Below the pieces are notes generated by a model that saw nothing but the letters and a program-made list of their open reading frames with translations, made no database searches and was not told where the DNA came from. Shown here in pieces: positions 18,601 to 28,590 of a stretch of DNA of 64,000 nt (the stretch's first letter is position 1; the number at the start of each line of letters is the position of its first letter). The DNA comes from a virus. A program made the translations under genes and the position numbers. Location of the stretch: positions 1 to 64,000 of the IMG/VR virus record IMGVR_UViG_3300031857_000140. One strand, written 5' to 3'.

Positions 18601-20761
18601 CGCAAATACAGTAACGGCCTACTCGGTCAACCAATTCTACAAGGGTGACATCATTGAGGATGACTTTGGGAATCAAATCATCGTAGGCAACGTAACGCCA
18701 AGTACCGCAGAGACCGGATTTAACTATCTGTTCTACGGCACAACAGCTAATACATTCGTTACGCCGTACACGGCTACGTTTGACGTAGCCAACCCAGATT
18801 CTATTGTGATGCTCAGCGCGGGAGACTCGTACTTCCGTTTGCGCACCTTGCTCACAGGAGCAGGTGCTGCAAACCAGAACATCATCAGCAATACGCGCAT
18901 TGCCTTTGCTCAGAACAACATCGTTGACTTCATCGAGGACCCACGGGTTAGTGACTTCTACGAGTCTGACTTCCAATCACTTGGCCGTTCATTCCCGTAT
19001 CTTCCAGATGCGAAGACTTACAAGCGCATTGGCTCACTCACGTGGTCTGACCCATTCAACAACGAGAACACCACCCTTGGCCTTTCTTCGTTCAACCTAA
19101 CGAAGATTAACTACAAGGACTTGGCCTACGACTACGGTTCCATCCGTAGTCTTGTTCCGTACAATGAGATGATGTACGTATTGCACGAGCGACGTGCTGG
19201 CATCATTCCTGTTGGTCGCAACATCATCACCGCAGATACCGGAGAATCGCTTGTCGCCTCTAACTTGATTCTCGGCCCAGTGAAATACTACACTGGTGAA
19301 TTTGGAATCAACAACAATCCTGAATCTGTTGCCTCTTATCGTGGCTACGTGTTCTTCATTGACGCTATCGCTGCAAAGGTGTGCCGTATCGGATTTGAGA
19401 GCGGAATTGAGGTAATCAGCGAACAGCTTGTTGATGCGTTCTTTGAGGACAATCTGTACTCTACGGTAACCACGGCCACAAACCGCCGTTACATCGGCGG
19501 TGTGGACAAGGAGAACACCGAGTACATCATCAGTGCTGCAGCGCTTTACACTTCCGAGATTACCGTTGAAGATGACCTAACCGGAAATACTGTCAATGGA
19601 TTCGGTTCTACTAACAGCGCCTCATCGTTAATCAATGCTGTCCCAGTTTACGACGACAGCCTGACGTTCAACTTTGAGTCAGACCCTCGTGACTTTGACA
19701 TCAACCAAGACACCTTTGGAACATCTGGTGCTGGTCTGATTATTACAGACCAGCTAACCAATCAGCCCATCATTGCACTTGCGGAGAGCTACTCTCCAGC
19801 ATATCAAGATGGAGCACTCACGAGTGCTATTCCAGTTGCGGTTACCAGCTCTTCGTTTGATGCGTTTATGCTGTCGACCTTTAGCCAGCAGACTACGCAG
19901 CTAACGCTGACCAATTCTGCTGAGTCAACGGGAACGATTACCAATACTGTTGAGACACTACCTGCATTCACTATAGCTTACGACATTCGTGGAAACTACT
20001 GGAGCACGAGGTATTCGTACATACCTGAGCAAATTGTTTCGCTCTCTGATGCGGTCTACACCTTCAAGAACGGAATTATTTACGAACATAATCCTACTGT
20101 TGCTCGTAATACATTTTATGGCGTTGCTGCTCCAAGCATCGTTGAAGTGATTTCAAACTTCAATCCTTCAATGGTAAAGGTCTACGAGGCCATTAGCCTC
20201 GAAGGAAACAGCAATGCTTGGTCTTGTACGCTGAATAACTCAACGCAGAACTCAGCAATCGCAAGCAGCATCTGGCAAGACAAGGAAGGCTTCTACTACG
20301 CGCCAATCCATCAGGATTCAACGATGGGGACCATCTCTACCACTTCAACAGCTAACATCACCTCGGTAGATGGAACCTCGCAGTTCTTCTCTTTGGGTGT
20401 AGTTAACTCCGCCTCTGGTAGCGTCATCAACTTCAAGAACGCAATCAACAACATTCCGTTCCCAGTTGGTAGCACCACTGCGCTGTACAAGTTGAACTCT
20501 GTTTCTAGCCGCCTGGAGCCTCTCGGCTACCGCGCGGACAGCAAGAGTGGTGAGAAGCAAATCACCTGCAACGCAACGGCTTTAGGTCTGGTACAGAACG
20601 ATGTAGTAATCCTTGTGGCTACTCCATCCATTGAAGGCGACCAGATGCGTGACTACTATATGCAGGCTACGCTTACGAATTCGCTAACTACTCCACACGA
20701 GTTGTACGCGATTAACTTGATATACACAAAGTCTAACCTACATAACCAGCAAGGTCAGTAA
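15692..20761 (+). CDS. Giant tail hub/tube ('muzzle'-type) protein
   Basis: A 1,689-aa beta-rich protein. The start (PSIDKLIPRYLNTDDDERLVKSVEM) and the following blocks, such as IYFAVYNSGGNHLIVRYDANGKK and DILLYLNDGLSAPKKINAT, look like beta-propeller blades, as in the P22 gp10/T7 gp12-like tail-tube family. Its length and place after two ring proteins match the 'muzzle' of crAss-like phages. It would form the nozzle through which DNA and internal proteins leave. No enzymatic motif was seen. The 3' end runs to 20761, 19 bases before the next promoter-led gene. Confidence 0.65.
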   Translation: MPSIDKLIPRYLNTDDDERLVKSVEMTDAQNLRISVDVERDALVIKNAYGNVARSSTLENGSMPAGTNKALGSVADDTTNQIYFAVYNSGGNHLIVRYDANGKKAYKVYQSSVLQFSLDSFVQMSIVRNSNTDILLYLNDGLSAPKKINATKAEQSLTGNGGYPSTFLNGTSEEKLLYITVAKQPPLAPPTITFVNNPSYPQNEMFEKNFQFAYQYEYIDGEQSALSPYSRLAVSASQLKDGFINTGQKNFFNQINVTVANNKGDVSKIKVYARRGDRDAPFFLIATLLNNPSGGTQVVNFRDDQSFIPLAAEVQDKRYDNVPQVADSQAICSSRLFYGGYTEGYPNLSVEGTSVTPNYNEKTTPIDIDVQFVSNPASAFDDPTEQNRYFSINYANIPAVVTEDSSVFLSFSWDDGFVVLKNRLGDNDNYNFWMQGGAPSANDISVKPGGVGLFSTMSAAEKASAISGIRIPAPNQGEPGPNADGPLNCPPTIRFIKQKGTSETEDREVPIEAIRNGIKLLTSGIQVRKRIDIPAGTTRLRVIQIIEGQILGRYPILANPQPGNGGFSTFTTSDATAGTVESAAFKGKGYAYIWPVSEGSTSTLKTYKVLIDTLTISIDKFVFGQKQTDVIDPDSPTAQFDFIEGPSNSKDQNNRIIINQYVSNGRGQEVKLGPGYAQGETRDGQVLRTNASVTSGGCFLIPRDKMDGQRCFKSGSAHQLGIVYFDDRGRAGGVQRVGTAEILHTNNRATQNNLDGFANIVMRIKHKPPVWAKRYSPVYAGVGSVVNKVQYSVGGAYLAFNDQSNQGSFGANQSIYLALNTLQGKENSYTNQFGAMIEYGFAIGDKVRIVRYGNNQKVQYVFKVVKTVNLIDDLAINPLLDRSSKASIQNTTGTFLVIEENEGATGFNAKSILNNNSNWNDDCVIEIFRENKAFDSKLYYEIGTSLPITSGVHASERVTGSSSVKVTAQSANTVTAYSVNQFYKGDIIEDDFGNQIIVGNVTPSTAETGFNYLFYGTTANTFVTPYTATFDVANPDSIVMLSAGDSYFRLRTLLTGAGAANQNIISNTRIAFAQNNIVDFIEDPRVSDFYESDFQSLGRSFPYLPDAKTYKRIGSLTWSDPFNNENTTLGLSSFNLTKINYKDLAYDYGSIRSLVPYNEMMYVLHERRAGIIPVGRNIITADTGESLVASNLILGPVKYYTGEFGINNNPESVASYRGYVFFIDAIAAKVCRIGFESGIEVISEQLVDAFFEDNLYSTVTTATNRRYIGGVDKENTEYIISAAALYTSEITVEDDLTGNTVNGFGSTNSASSLINAVPVYDDSLTFNFESDPRDFDINQDTFGTSGAGLIITDQLTNQPIIALAESYSPAYQDGALTSAIPVAVTSSSFDAFMLSTFSQQTTQLTLTNSAESTGTITNTVETLPAFTIAYDIRGNYWSTRYSYIPEQIVSLSDAVYTFKNGIIYEHNPTVARNTFYGVAAPSIVEVISNFNPSMVKVYEAISLEGNSNAWSCTLNNSTQNSAIASSIWQDKEGFYYAPIHQDSTMGTISTTSTANITSVDGTSQFFSLGVVNSASGSVINFKNAINNIPFPVGSTTALYKLNSVSSRLEPLGYRADSKSGEKQITCNATALGLVQNDVVILVATPSIEGDQMRDYYMQATLTNSLTTPHELYAINLIYTKSNLHNQQGQ

Positions 20762-20768
20762 AAAACCT

Positions 20769-20776
20769 TATTTTTG
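20769..20776 (+). promoter_or_regulatory. TAnnTTTG promoter, leaderless type
   Basis: TATTTTTG followed by exactly four bases (TAAT) and the ATG at 20781, the same geometry as at 882, 28579 and 60973. Confidence 0.6.
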
Positions 20777-20780
20777 TAAT

Positions 20781-21737
20781 ATGGCTCAACCCAAGAAATT
20801 TGTTGTAGGAGGTCTGTTGAATCTTGGCTATGGTCTTGCCACTGCTGGAGCTTCTTACGCTCAGCGCCAGAAGGCACTACGTCAGGCAGCACAGCTCGAC
20901 CAAGCCGAAGAAGGAAACATCATGTCCCTCGCTGCTCGCCGTCGTGTTGCTCGTCAAGAGACCGATTCGCAGGCTGCGTTAGACCAGGCTGCTCGTTCTA
21001 CTGCGTCTACGCTTGCCGCGGCCCAAGAGGCCGGCGGCTCACGTGCTGTTCAGGCTATTTCACCTTCTGCTGCTCGCGCTCAAGAAGAGGCAACGAATCG
21101 TGCTCTGCAGCAGTTCGGTGCCTACGGTGCACAGATGAGCCAGCAAGAAGACTCCGACCTAATCAATATGCGTCGTGCTCGCCTTTCAGAGCAGCGCAGT
21201 GGCTTACAGGCCGCTGCTGATGCGGCAACACAGAACATGGTTCAAGGTCTTGGACTTGCTGCCGGTGGTCTTGCTCAGACCCTTGGTGGTCTTCCCAAGA
21301 TGGGAAAGAAAGACAAAACATCTCCTGATGCTATCACGTCTCAAGCTCCCGGAACATCTAAGATGGGTGAGTTTGCTGCCGGACAGATGCAAGAGATTCG
21401 TGGTGCATTATCAACTCCGCTTGCCCGTCCAAAGGTTAAGATTGGAACTCCATCCAATGAAAACTTCGTAGGTGAGGGAATCGAAATGGAAGAAGTGGAT
21501 GTAAAGCCACAAGGTATGGCTCAAGGCGGTAAGGCTGTAAAGACACCTGGTGCATTCTCTCATAAGACCAATCCTATTGACGTTATGAAAGACGGAAAGA
21601 AGATTGCAGAAATGACTGGCGGCGAATATATCTTTAACCCTAAGCAGTCTGAAACGATGCGCAATCTTTCGAAGAACGGAAACTCTGCTCTTCATAAGTT
21701 TGTCCGTGACTTGCTAAGTAAACGCCAATTCAAATAA
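20781..21737 (+). CDS. Probable internal virion (ejected) protein, Ala/Gln-rich
   Basis: A 318-aa protein. Residues 1-160 are Ala/Gln/Arg-rich and helical, with a Gly-rich hydrophobic start (FVVGGLLNLGYGLATAGAS). The later part has MTGGEYIFNPKQSETM, a motif that recurs at the end of phage internal/ejection proteins, then a basic C-terminus. Three consecutive genes of this helical kind follow the hub, as in podoviruses that inject proteins ahead of DNA. It has its own leaderless-type promoter and is coupled to the next gene by TAATG. Confidence 0.6.
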   Translation: MAQPKKFVVGGLLNLGYGLATAGASYAQRQKALRQAAQLDQAEEGNIMSLAARRRVARQETDSQAALDQAARSTASTLAAAQEAGGSRAVQAISPSAARAQEEATNRALQQFGAYGAQMSQQEDSDLINMRRARLSEQRSGLQAAADAATQNMVQGLGLAAGGLAQTLGGLPKMGKKDKTSPDAITSQAPGTSKMGEFAAGQMQEIRGALSTPLARPKVKIGTPSNENFVGEGIEMEEVDVKPQGMAQGGKAVKTPGAFSHKTNPIDVMKDGKKIAEMTGGEYIFNPKQSETMRNLSKNGNSALHKFVRDLLSKRQFK

Positions 21738-23044
21738 TGCGTAACGCAGACTACATACCAGTTGGTCAGATTCCAATGATTGACCTTGGCGCCCAGTATG
21801 AGGCAGCCAAGTCCCGTCGTGAGGAAGCTGAAAACCGCAAGCTGGAATACCTAAGCCAGTTCAAAAGAGTCCGTGGTCCTTTGACCGACGGACTCAAGCC
21901 TGAGATTCAAAAGCGTTGGGATTCTATCGAGGCGCTGTTGGAAGAAGGAGATATGTCATTGGATGGACGCAAGAAGCTTCAGCAGCAGTATCAAGACTAC
22001 GCTGACTTCGCGTCATACGGAGTTGACTTTACTCGCGCTCTTGATGAGCGCGAAGCAGAGGTTCTGGCAAACCCAGAGCGCTACAATCTTGACGTGCTGA
22101 AGGAGCTTGAAACATACCGCACGGTTACCCCGACAGCAGAGGCGTTCATGAATATGTCGCTTCCCAGCCTTTCTCAGTACTCGAAGTACACGCCGAAAAA
22201 GATGTCTCCGAAGGAGATGGCCTTTAGCGTTTACGAGAACGCCAAGAACTTTGACGCTCTTGACAACTTCCGCAACAAAGACGGAAGCATCAACAGCAAT
22301 GCCGTTAAGGAAGCTGTTGCCGCTCAGTACATTGGCCTTACCGATGAGGAGATTCGCAACATTGCTGCTGACCGCCTAGCCAAGCTTGGACGCTTGACTG
22401 GCTCAGTAGACGATGTGTACGCTCTTGATTCATTGACCAAGGATGACCTGCTTCGCTACCAAGAGGAGCACATGGCAGAAGTAGAGGAGCGCCTATTGGG
22501 TGAGCTTGCTAAAGATGTTGAGACTGCTGCCGAGAAGCGTGCTGCTGAGCTGCGCGACTACGCAGCGAAGGTTGGCATCCAAGGCCGTCAAAGCGAGCGT
22601 GAGATTCGTCTCCGTTCACAGATGGACAAAGATGCACAGACCCCTGCGGCAACTCGAAACATCTATGCTCCGATTATGTCATTCCTTGACAATGAAATCA
22701 CCAGCGATATGTTTGATGCAGACGACGTTAAGACTGCTAAAAACATAGGCGCTGCGTTAAGTAAGATTGGCTTTGAAGTTGATGATGCTGGGTTCTTTGC
22801 AGAGCAAATAAAAATCAAGTCTCCAGATGGTAAAGAAGTAACTATTGACTTGCCGGAGACCTTTGATGGACAGTCTGCTGACGCTTTCAAAGCACAGATT
22901 TCTCAGGCGATAATCAACAATCTTCCCGGTGAAAACGAGGGAGACAAATTGATGTACTTGAACAGGTTGTATAGTTCTGGAATCGTTCCACAGGAAGGTG
23001 GGGGTGCCTCAGCTGAAGAACTACGGAAAAAATATAATTACTAA
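21737..23044 (+). CDS. Probable internal virion protein, helical
   Basis: A 435-aa protein, highly charged and almost entirely helical after residue 15. It begins MRNADYIPVGQIPMIDLGAQ, then runs through Glu/Lys/Arg/Ala-rich helices and ends with a low-complexity GGGGASAEELRKKYNY-like tail. It is coupled by TAATG overlaps at both ends to neighbours of the same style. By context this is a second ejection/cargo protein. I recognise no enzyme motif. Confidence 0.6.
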   Translation: MRNADYIPVGQIPMIDLGAQYEAAKSRREEAENRKLEYLSQFKRVRGPLTDGLKPEIQKRWDSIEALLEEGDMSLDGRKKLQQQYQDYADFASYGVDFTRALDEREAEVLANPERYNLDVLKELETYRTVTPTAEAFMNMSLPSLSQYSKYTPKKMSPKEMAFSVYENAKNFDALDNFRNKDGSINSNAVKEAVAAQYIGLTDEEIRNIAADRLAKLGRLTGSVDDVYALDSLTKDDLLRYQEEHMAEVEERLLGELAKDVETAAEKRAAELRDYAAKVGIQGRQSEREIRLRSQMDKDAQTPAATRNIYAPIMSFLDNEITSDMFDADDVKTAKNIGAALSKIGFEVDDAGFFAEQIKIKSPDGKEVTIDLPETFDGQSADAFKAQISQAIINNLPGENEGDKLMYLNRLYSSGIVPQEGGGASAEELRKKYNY

Positions 23045-26000
23045 TGGAAGACGAACTCATTTTGTCTGAGCAAGACCGAGGAAGGCTTGACGACATTGTT
23101 AGCAAGATGGTTGCCAACAAAGAGTCGGATGCCAACATTCAGTTTGTTGTAAATGACTTCAAGCAGAAGTATTCCGTAAAAAAAAAAGAACCTTCCGAAT
23201 CCACCGAGGTGGAGGCAGGTATGGAATCAGCTACAAAGGCTGGTTCTTCGGTATCTCCCGAAACTCAGCCTAAAAAGAAGGTAACCATAACTACTCCCGA
23301 TGGCAAGCCAGCCATCGTGGAGTGGGGTCCTACTGAGTTCAAGAGCTCGGATGAGGCTCCTGTGCCCGATATGCGTCTATCTGACATCTTGGGCAACGTA
23401 GATGCAACCATTGACGAGGCAACAAAGAAAAAGCTCGCTGCTGCTATTGGTGTTACCGGCGGTGTCATTACCAAGGTCATTGGGCAGAACCCACTAAAGA
23501 CTACTGGAGAGGCTATTCAGGATGCTCAAAAGTTTGCCGAGAATACGGCAACAGCTTACAACGTAGGCGCGCTTGAAGCACAAATACTCAACAATCTTTC
23601 AGACAATGTTCCTGATTTTGAGAGAGTTGCTGCACTTAGAAAAAAACAAAACGAAGAATCAAGCAAGCTGTTGTCCACTCAGATGAAGGGACAAGGCTTT
23701 GGCGATTTCTTTGACTTAATGTCTACCAATCCAGCCACCTATCTCGCCGAGGTACTTACTAACTCAGCAACACGAGTTGCAGGAGGACTTGGTTCTCTGC
23801 AGGCGGAAGAGATTCCTCTTGTCGCTGGCCTTGGTGCATTTACTGCCGGAGCTGGCGCACGTGGATACCTTGCTGGGCGTAACAGCCTTGCCGCAGAGAT
23901 GTCATCTCGTACGCTTGACAAGCTTGAAGAGAAGGGTGTAGATGTTACAGATGCCAAACAGCTTCGTACAGCATTCCAGAATAAGGAGCTTATGGATGCC
24001 GTGGCTAAAGAAATTCAGGCCCCTTCTAATTTTGTTGCTGCTCTTGATGTTGTCAGCGCTATGGCTGCCGGAGGAATGGGTGGCCCCGTAAAAGAACTTG
24101 CTGCTCAAGCCGCCGCAGGTATGACTGGAGAGGCTGGAGCTCAGCTTATTGAATCTGGAAAGATTACATCTCCAGCGGCAATTCTTACCGAAGGTATTGC
24201 TGAAATACCTGGCGGTATCGTAGAAATTGGTGCGGCAGCTAAGACTAAAGACTTAGCTCGTAAAGCTGAAATCAACAAGGAAATCAAGGACATTGAGGCT
24301 CAGATTGAAACCACTGAAGACCAAGATACTAAAGACATTCTCCTTGATGAACTCAATAAGCGCCGCACAGAGAAGAATCAGATATTCAAAGAGTTTGCAG
24401 ATTTTGCAAATTCACTAACCGAGGAGCAGCAGGCTGAACTCAGCGACTTGAACAAAGAGTTCGTTAAAGTCACACGGGCGCTTGATAATATGCCCGTTGA
24501 GTCTGTGCGAAAATCGCTAACCGAACAGCGCGCTGCAATCATTGAAAAGATTGCAGCGCTAGAAAATCAAGTAACACCTAAAACCGAAACAGATGCCGTT
24601 CAAGAGCAAGCAGCAGGTGAAGTACCTGTTCAGCCAGGAGCCACAGTTGGCGAAGAAGTGGCGCAAGGAGAACCCCAAGCAGAACCTCAAGGCCCTGCCG
24701 AAGAAGGTCAAGCCGCAGAAGAAGTCGTAGCGGAGGCGGCCCCTGAGGAGGCCGCTCCTGCTACCCAAGAGTTAAACGAGCAAGACCTGCCGGGTTTTGA
24801 CCGCATGATGACTGAGCTTGATGGAGTAGTTAAGAAGTCCGAACAGCGAAGAGCATCACGCGCAAAGATTTTTGAGAACGCCATGAACTACGTCGTAGGC
24901 TCTAAGGCCTACGAGGACGCAACAGATGTGCAGCGTGAATCACTGGTGCGCATGGTCAACAAGATGTTTGGCAAGCGCGAGAAGTCAGCTCCTTCTGTTG
25001 GTCGTTTGTTTGGTGCCGTTAAGGACATCAACAAAATCACGATGGCTGAATCAGAGCTGTTGAAGAATCAGATTCGCAGCGCAGCTCGTGGTGCCAAAGA
25101 AGCAAAGACCGCAATCTCAAACGCAAGCAAGCAGGTTTCTGATTCGCTGAAAGACCTTATCACCAAGGGACAGATTACCGTCAAGCAAGCAGGTGCACTC
25201 GTTAAGCGCTTCTCTCGCGTGAATCCTCTTGACGATGCGTCAATAGACCGATTTGTAAACTACGCGACCAAGGTCTTCCAGAACGCTGAATACGATGACA
25301 TTGTACGAAATCTTGAGAGCAACGCCAAGAAAGCCAAGAAGAATTCACAGACCAAGCTTGGCATCTCTGAGGGTCTTGTTCAGCCGTTGCTCCGAATCTT
25401 CAGCATCAAGCCGGACTCCATCCCTGATGCAGTGTTTGATACCTATCGTGAACTTGTTGACGTAATGTCAAAGCGAAAGGCTGTACTGGAACTTCCGGAG
25501 ATTCAATCTCTTCGTGAAAAGGCCAAGTCAGTAATTGACGCTGTTGACTTTGAGCTTTCAATGGTTCCGTCGTTAGCTGAAGCGTTTAACGCATACGCTG
25601 GAAAGGTCCTGACCAAAGAAGGAAAGATTGACTATGCCGCCACCGTTAACAAGATGGTGAGGGAAGGAGCTGTTACCGACGACCAAGGTCAGATTCTTCG
25701 TGACTTCCGCTCTTCAGTTCTTCCTCGTGCTGAGAAGACCGAGCGTTCTGAAGCAGAGATTCAAGAGGAGCGTGAGCTGCTGATGGAAATCATCTCTGAG
25801 TCAGATGTCAATGCCAGTGAGCTCCCAAGTAAGGATGAGCGCGAGCTTGCTCAAAAGCTCGCAGACCTAATCAAGACTGATGCTGTTGAGTCTCTTGACA
25901 ACGACCAGCTCAACAACCTTGTCCGTGTGATTGACAACATCAACAACGGATACTTGCCTCACTACGCACAGCTAATGGTTGAGCGCCTTACAGCGCTCAA

Positions 26001-28548
26001 TGACGCAGACACTCTTGCAGGAGCCATTGAATCTGCTAAGCCTCTCACCGTAAGTGGAGCGATTGGCAAGGTCAAGTCTTTGTTTACAGGTAAGAAGCCT
26101 ATTGCTGAGATGATTCGCCGTAACCCACTGTTCTACATTGACCAGTTGTTTGGCAACTTCAAGAGCAAGGACATCTTCAATTCCGTCTTTGGCGCAGTGT
26201 CTCGTGCGCAGTCTAAGTTTGAATACGCATCCAACAGCATTCGTAACCGACTGAATGACGCAGAGGAAAAAGTATTTGCGTCATTTGATTATGACGGAGA
26301 TGCTACTACTCTCTCTCGCTTTAAGATGATGACTTACTTGCGTGAGCTTGAGTTCTTGTCTAATCCAGAAAGCAATCAAGTAAATCCTGCTATTGCTTAC
26401 CTGCAAGCTACCATAGACCAGATTGAATCAGGTCGTTCCATCTATGGAGACAAAGATGCCGAGAAGCTTCAGAGCATATTAGACAAATACGCTAAGGATG
26501 GTAACATCGACATGGAAGCACTGTACGCTTCATTCAATCCTGCGGAAAAGGCTGCTATTGAGGAGATTCAAAAGATAAACACTGAGCTTCGCGACAAGGC
26601 TGTACACACGGCTGTCGTAATCCGCGGTGATAAGATTACTCCTTTGGAGAACTACGTTCACCTAAACGTGCTTCACGAGCATCGTGCAGAAGAGGCACTG
26701 ATGGGTGATATGTTCATCAATGACTACAACAATTCACTTCGTCCTTCTACACGTGCTAAGTCGTTGATTGAGCGAACTGGAACAGTATCGCCAATAAACT
26801 TTGACGTGTTCTCGTCTACGGCTCGCGGAGCAAACTATGTCCTGATGGACTACTACCTCACTGAGCCTGTCCGTACCGCGCGTAAGATGTTCAATGAGAC
26901 TGGAAAGATGCTCAAAGAGGATGGCGCTTCAAAGGAAAAGAAGGAGATGCTTAATGCAATCGAAGGCGTTTTTGAGGAGTCAATAGATAACCTCCTTGGA
27001 AAGAACTTCACATCAAGCTCGTTTGCTGATGAGGTCGCTGACTTTGCCTCTCGTCAGGGATACCGTGCAATTTTGGCAAGCTTTCCGCGCTTCGTTGGTG
27101 AACTTATTTCCAACCTTGGATTTGCTGCTATTGTGGCCCCGCAGGACATGGCTACTGGCATGGCTATGCGTGATGTAGTGCTATCGGCTGATGGAGCTAA
27201 CATTATGAACGCTGTTGGAAGTAAGCAGACAACCAGACTATACCCCAACGACAGCCTCAGTGGTCGATTGATTGACACGTCAATCATGAACCAGGCTGCC
27301 GGAGCAAAAGGTAGCCGCTCAAAGTCTGATGTAGCGAACAGAATCCAGAAGATGTACAACGTATTTAAGGTTAGAAAATACGTTAATGCTGTTGCTGTTG
27401 CCTCTGATGCCCTCATATCTACGCCTGATAAGCTCGTTATGCGACCTCTTTGGTTTGGTTCGTTTGTCAATGAGTTTAAAAAGGCCTCCGGTGGGGTAGA
27501 GCCTGACCTCAATCTTATTGCTCAGAACGATGAGCAGTACATGAACGACAACAAAGCAGCCATTGAGGCTGCTACCAAGGCAGCCGACGAGAAGTCAATC
27601 TTTGCTGGTGCTTCTGATAACGCATTCACCGGAATCCTAAAAGGTGTTCCAGCGAAAAACCAGAAGGCATACGTTCAGTACTTCAACCGATTCAACAGCT
27701 TCATGACTCGGTTCTTGATTTATGAATACGTTACTGCCCGCACTGGAATCTATGCAGCTATGGGCAACGGTTCAGTGTCTCGCAAGCAGGGTGTAGCCCT
27801 GCTCGCAGGTGTTACGACGCGCATGGTAATGTACTCTATGCTCATCCCAATCCTCAATGAACTGATGATAAGTATGTTCAGCGATGCTGAGGAAGAGGAC
27901 GACAAGACGTTGTTCCAGCGCTTGTCTCAGGGAACAATCTCTGCCGTTAGCTCGCTGTTGCTTGGTCGTGACTTTGGAAACATCATCAAGGTACCTGTAT
28001 CGTACGGCGTAGAGCGAGTGAACAAAGAGTATCTTGACTTCCTTCGTGACGGAGAGTACGACCCATATCAAGACCAAATTATGTTCTCACAGATTCCTGT
28101 AGAGGAACGTGGAAACAAAGGGGTAAACATTCAGGACTTCTTGATAAATATGCTTGGTCCAATTGCTCCGGCTGTGCGCACTTCGATATTCGCCATTGAA
28201 AAGATGACGGCTCCAGAGAAGAAGGAAGCTGATGCGATTTCTCGTGCGGAGAAAGAGAAGGCAATTCGTATCCCTCTCGAGGTACTTGGTCAGATGGGAC
28301 TCATACCTCTCTACAAGGACATCCGTAAGGTGGCTCTTGCTGAGATGTATAAGGGCCTGAAGAATCCGAAAGCTACAGGTGGCTTTGACAAGATTAGCAA
28401 AACAGATATGCAGCTCTTGTACCCGGAACTCTATCAACAGCTCTACGGACAAGATGGCCTTATGCTTGAATATGAAGCAGTTAATCGTGAGATTGAACGC
28501 GAGCGGAAGCGGCTCTTAGAAGCCGCTAAAGACCAGTCGGCAAGGTAG
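23044..28548 (+). CDS. Giant internal virion / cargo protein
   Basis: A 1,834-aa protein, the largest in the genome. It has an acidic N-terminus, a Gly/Ala-rich hydrophobic part (about residues 235-360, with GLGAFTAGAGARGYLAG), a Pro/Ala/Glu/Gln-rich linker (about 520-580), then a long helical body. A hydrophobic, Gly-rich stretch recurs near residues 1,350-1,400 and again near 1,590. Such multi-domain helical proteins with membrane-active patches are typical of ejected proteins in podoviruses and of 'large polyvalent' phage proteins. It ends with Arg/Lys-rich helices (REIERERKRLLEAAKDQSAR). Enzymatic domains cannot be excluded by eye. Confidence 0.6.
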   Translation: MEDELILSEQDRGRLDDIVSKMVANKESDANIQFVVNDFKQKYSVKKKEPSESTEVEAGMESATKAGSSVSPETQPKKKVTITTPDGKPAIVEWGPTEFKSSDEAPVPDMRLSDILGNVDATIDEATKKKLAAAIGVTGGVITKVIGQNPLKTTGEAIQDAQKFAENTATAYNVGALEAQILNNLSDNVPDFERVAALRKKQNEESSKLLSTQMKGQGFGDFFDLMSTNPATYLAEVLTNSATRVAGGLGSLQAEEIPLVAGLGAFTAGAGARGYLAGRNSLAAEMSSRTLDKLEEKGVDVTDAKQLRTAFQNKELMDAVAKEIQAPSNFVAALDVVSAMAAGGMGGPVKELAAQAAAGMTGEAGAQLIESGKITSPAAILTEGIAEIPGGIVEIGAAAKTKDLARKAEINKEIKDIEAQIETTEDQDTKDILLDELNKRRTEKNQIFKEFADFANSLTEEQQAELSDLNKEFVKVTRALDNMPVESVRKSLTEQRAAIIEKIAALENQVTPKTETDAVQEQAAGEVPVQPGATVGEEVAQGEPQAEPQGPAEEGQAAEEVVAEAAPEEAAPATQELNEQDLPGFDRMMTELDGVVKKSEQRRASRAKIFENAMNYVVGSKAYEDATDVQRESLVRMVNKMFGKREKSAPSVGRLFGAVKDINKITMAESELLKNQIRSAARGAKEAKTAISNASKQVSDSLKDLITKGQITVKQAGALVKRFSRVNPLDDASIDRFVNYATKVFQNAEYDDIVRNLESNAKKAKKNSQTKLGISEGLVQPLLRIFSIKPDSIPDAVFDTYRELVDVMSKRKAVLELPEIQSLREKAKSVIDAVDFELSMVPSLAEAFNAYAGKVLTKEGKIDYAATVNKMVREGAVTDDQGQILRDFRSSVLPRAEKTERSEAEIQEERELLMEIISESDVNASELPSKDERELAQKLADLIKTDAVESLDNDQLNNLVRVIDNINNGYLPHYAQLMVERLTALNDADTLAGAIESAKPLTVSGAIGKVKSLFTGKKPIAEMIRRNPLFYIDQLFGNFKSKDIFNSVFGAVSRAQSKFEYASNSIRNRLNDAEEKVFASFDYDGDATTLSRFKMMTYLRELEFLSNPESNQVNPAIAYLQATIDQIESGRSIYGDKDAEKLQSILDKYAKDGNIDMEALYASFNPAEKAAIEEIQKINTELRDKAVHTAVVIRGDKITPLENYVHLNVLHEHRAEEALMGDMFINDYNNSLRPSTRAKSLIERTGTVSPINFDVFSSTARGANYVLMDYYLTEPVRTARKMFNETGKMLKEDGASKEKKEMLNAIEGVFEESIDNLLGKNFTSSSFADEVADFASRQGYRAILASFPRFVGELISNLGFAAIVAPQDMATGMAMRDVVLSADGANIMNAVGSKQTTRLYPNDSLSGRLIDTSIMNQAAGAKGSRSKSDVANRIQKMYNVFKVRKYVNAVAVASDALISTPDKLVMRPLWFGSFVNEFKKASGGVEPDLNLIAQNDEQYMNDNKAAIEAATKAADEKSIFAGASDNAFTGILKGVPAKNQKAYVQYFNRFNSFMTRFLIYEYVTARTGIYAAMGNGSVSRKQGVALLAGVTTRMVMYSMLIPILNELMISMFSDAEEEDDKTLFQRLSQGTISAVSSLLLGRDFGNIIKVPVSYGVERVNKEYLDFLRDGEYDPYQDQIMFSQIPVEERGNKGVNIQDFLINMLGPIAPAVRTSIFAIEKMTAPEKKEADAISRAEKEKAIRIPLEVLGQMGLIPLYKDIRKVALAEMYKGLKNPKATGGFDKISKTDMQLLYPELYQQLYGQDGLMLEYEAVNREIERERKRLLEAAKDQSAR

Positions 28549-28578
28549 TTCGGCCTTAATATCTTTTCTGTGCCCATG

Positions 28579-28586
28579 TATTTTTG
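28579..28586 (+). promoter_or_regulatory. TAnnTTTG promoter, leaderless type, for lysis genes
   Basis: TATTTTTG followed by four bases (CTGC) and the ATG at 28591. It fixes the holin start at 28591, not the in-frame codon at 28570 upstream of the promoter. Confidence 0.6.
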
Positions 28587-28590
28587 CTGC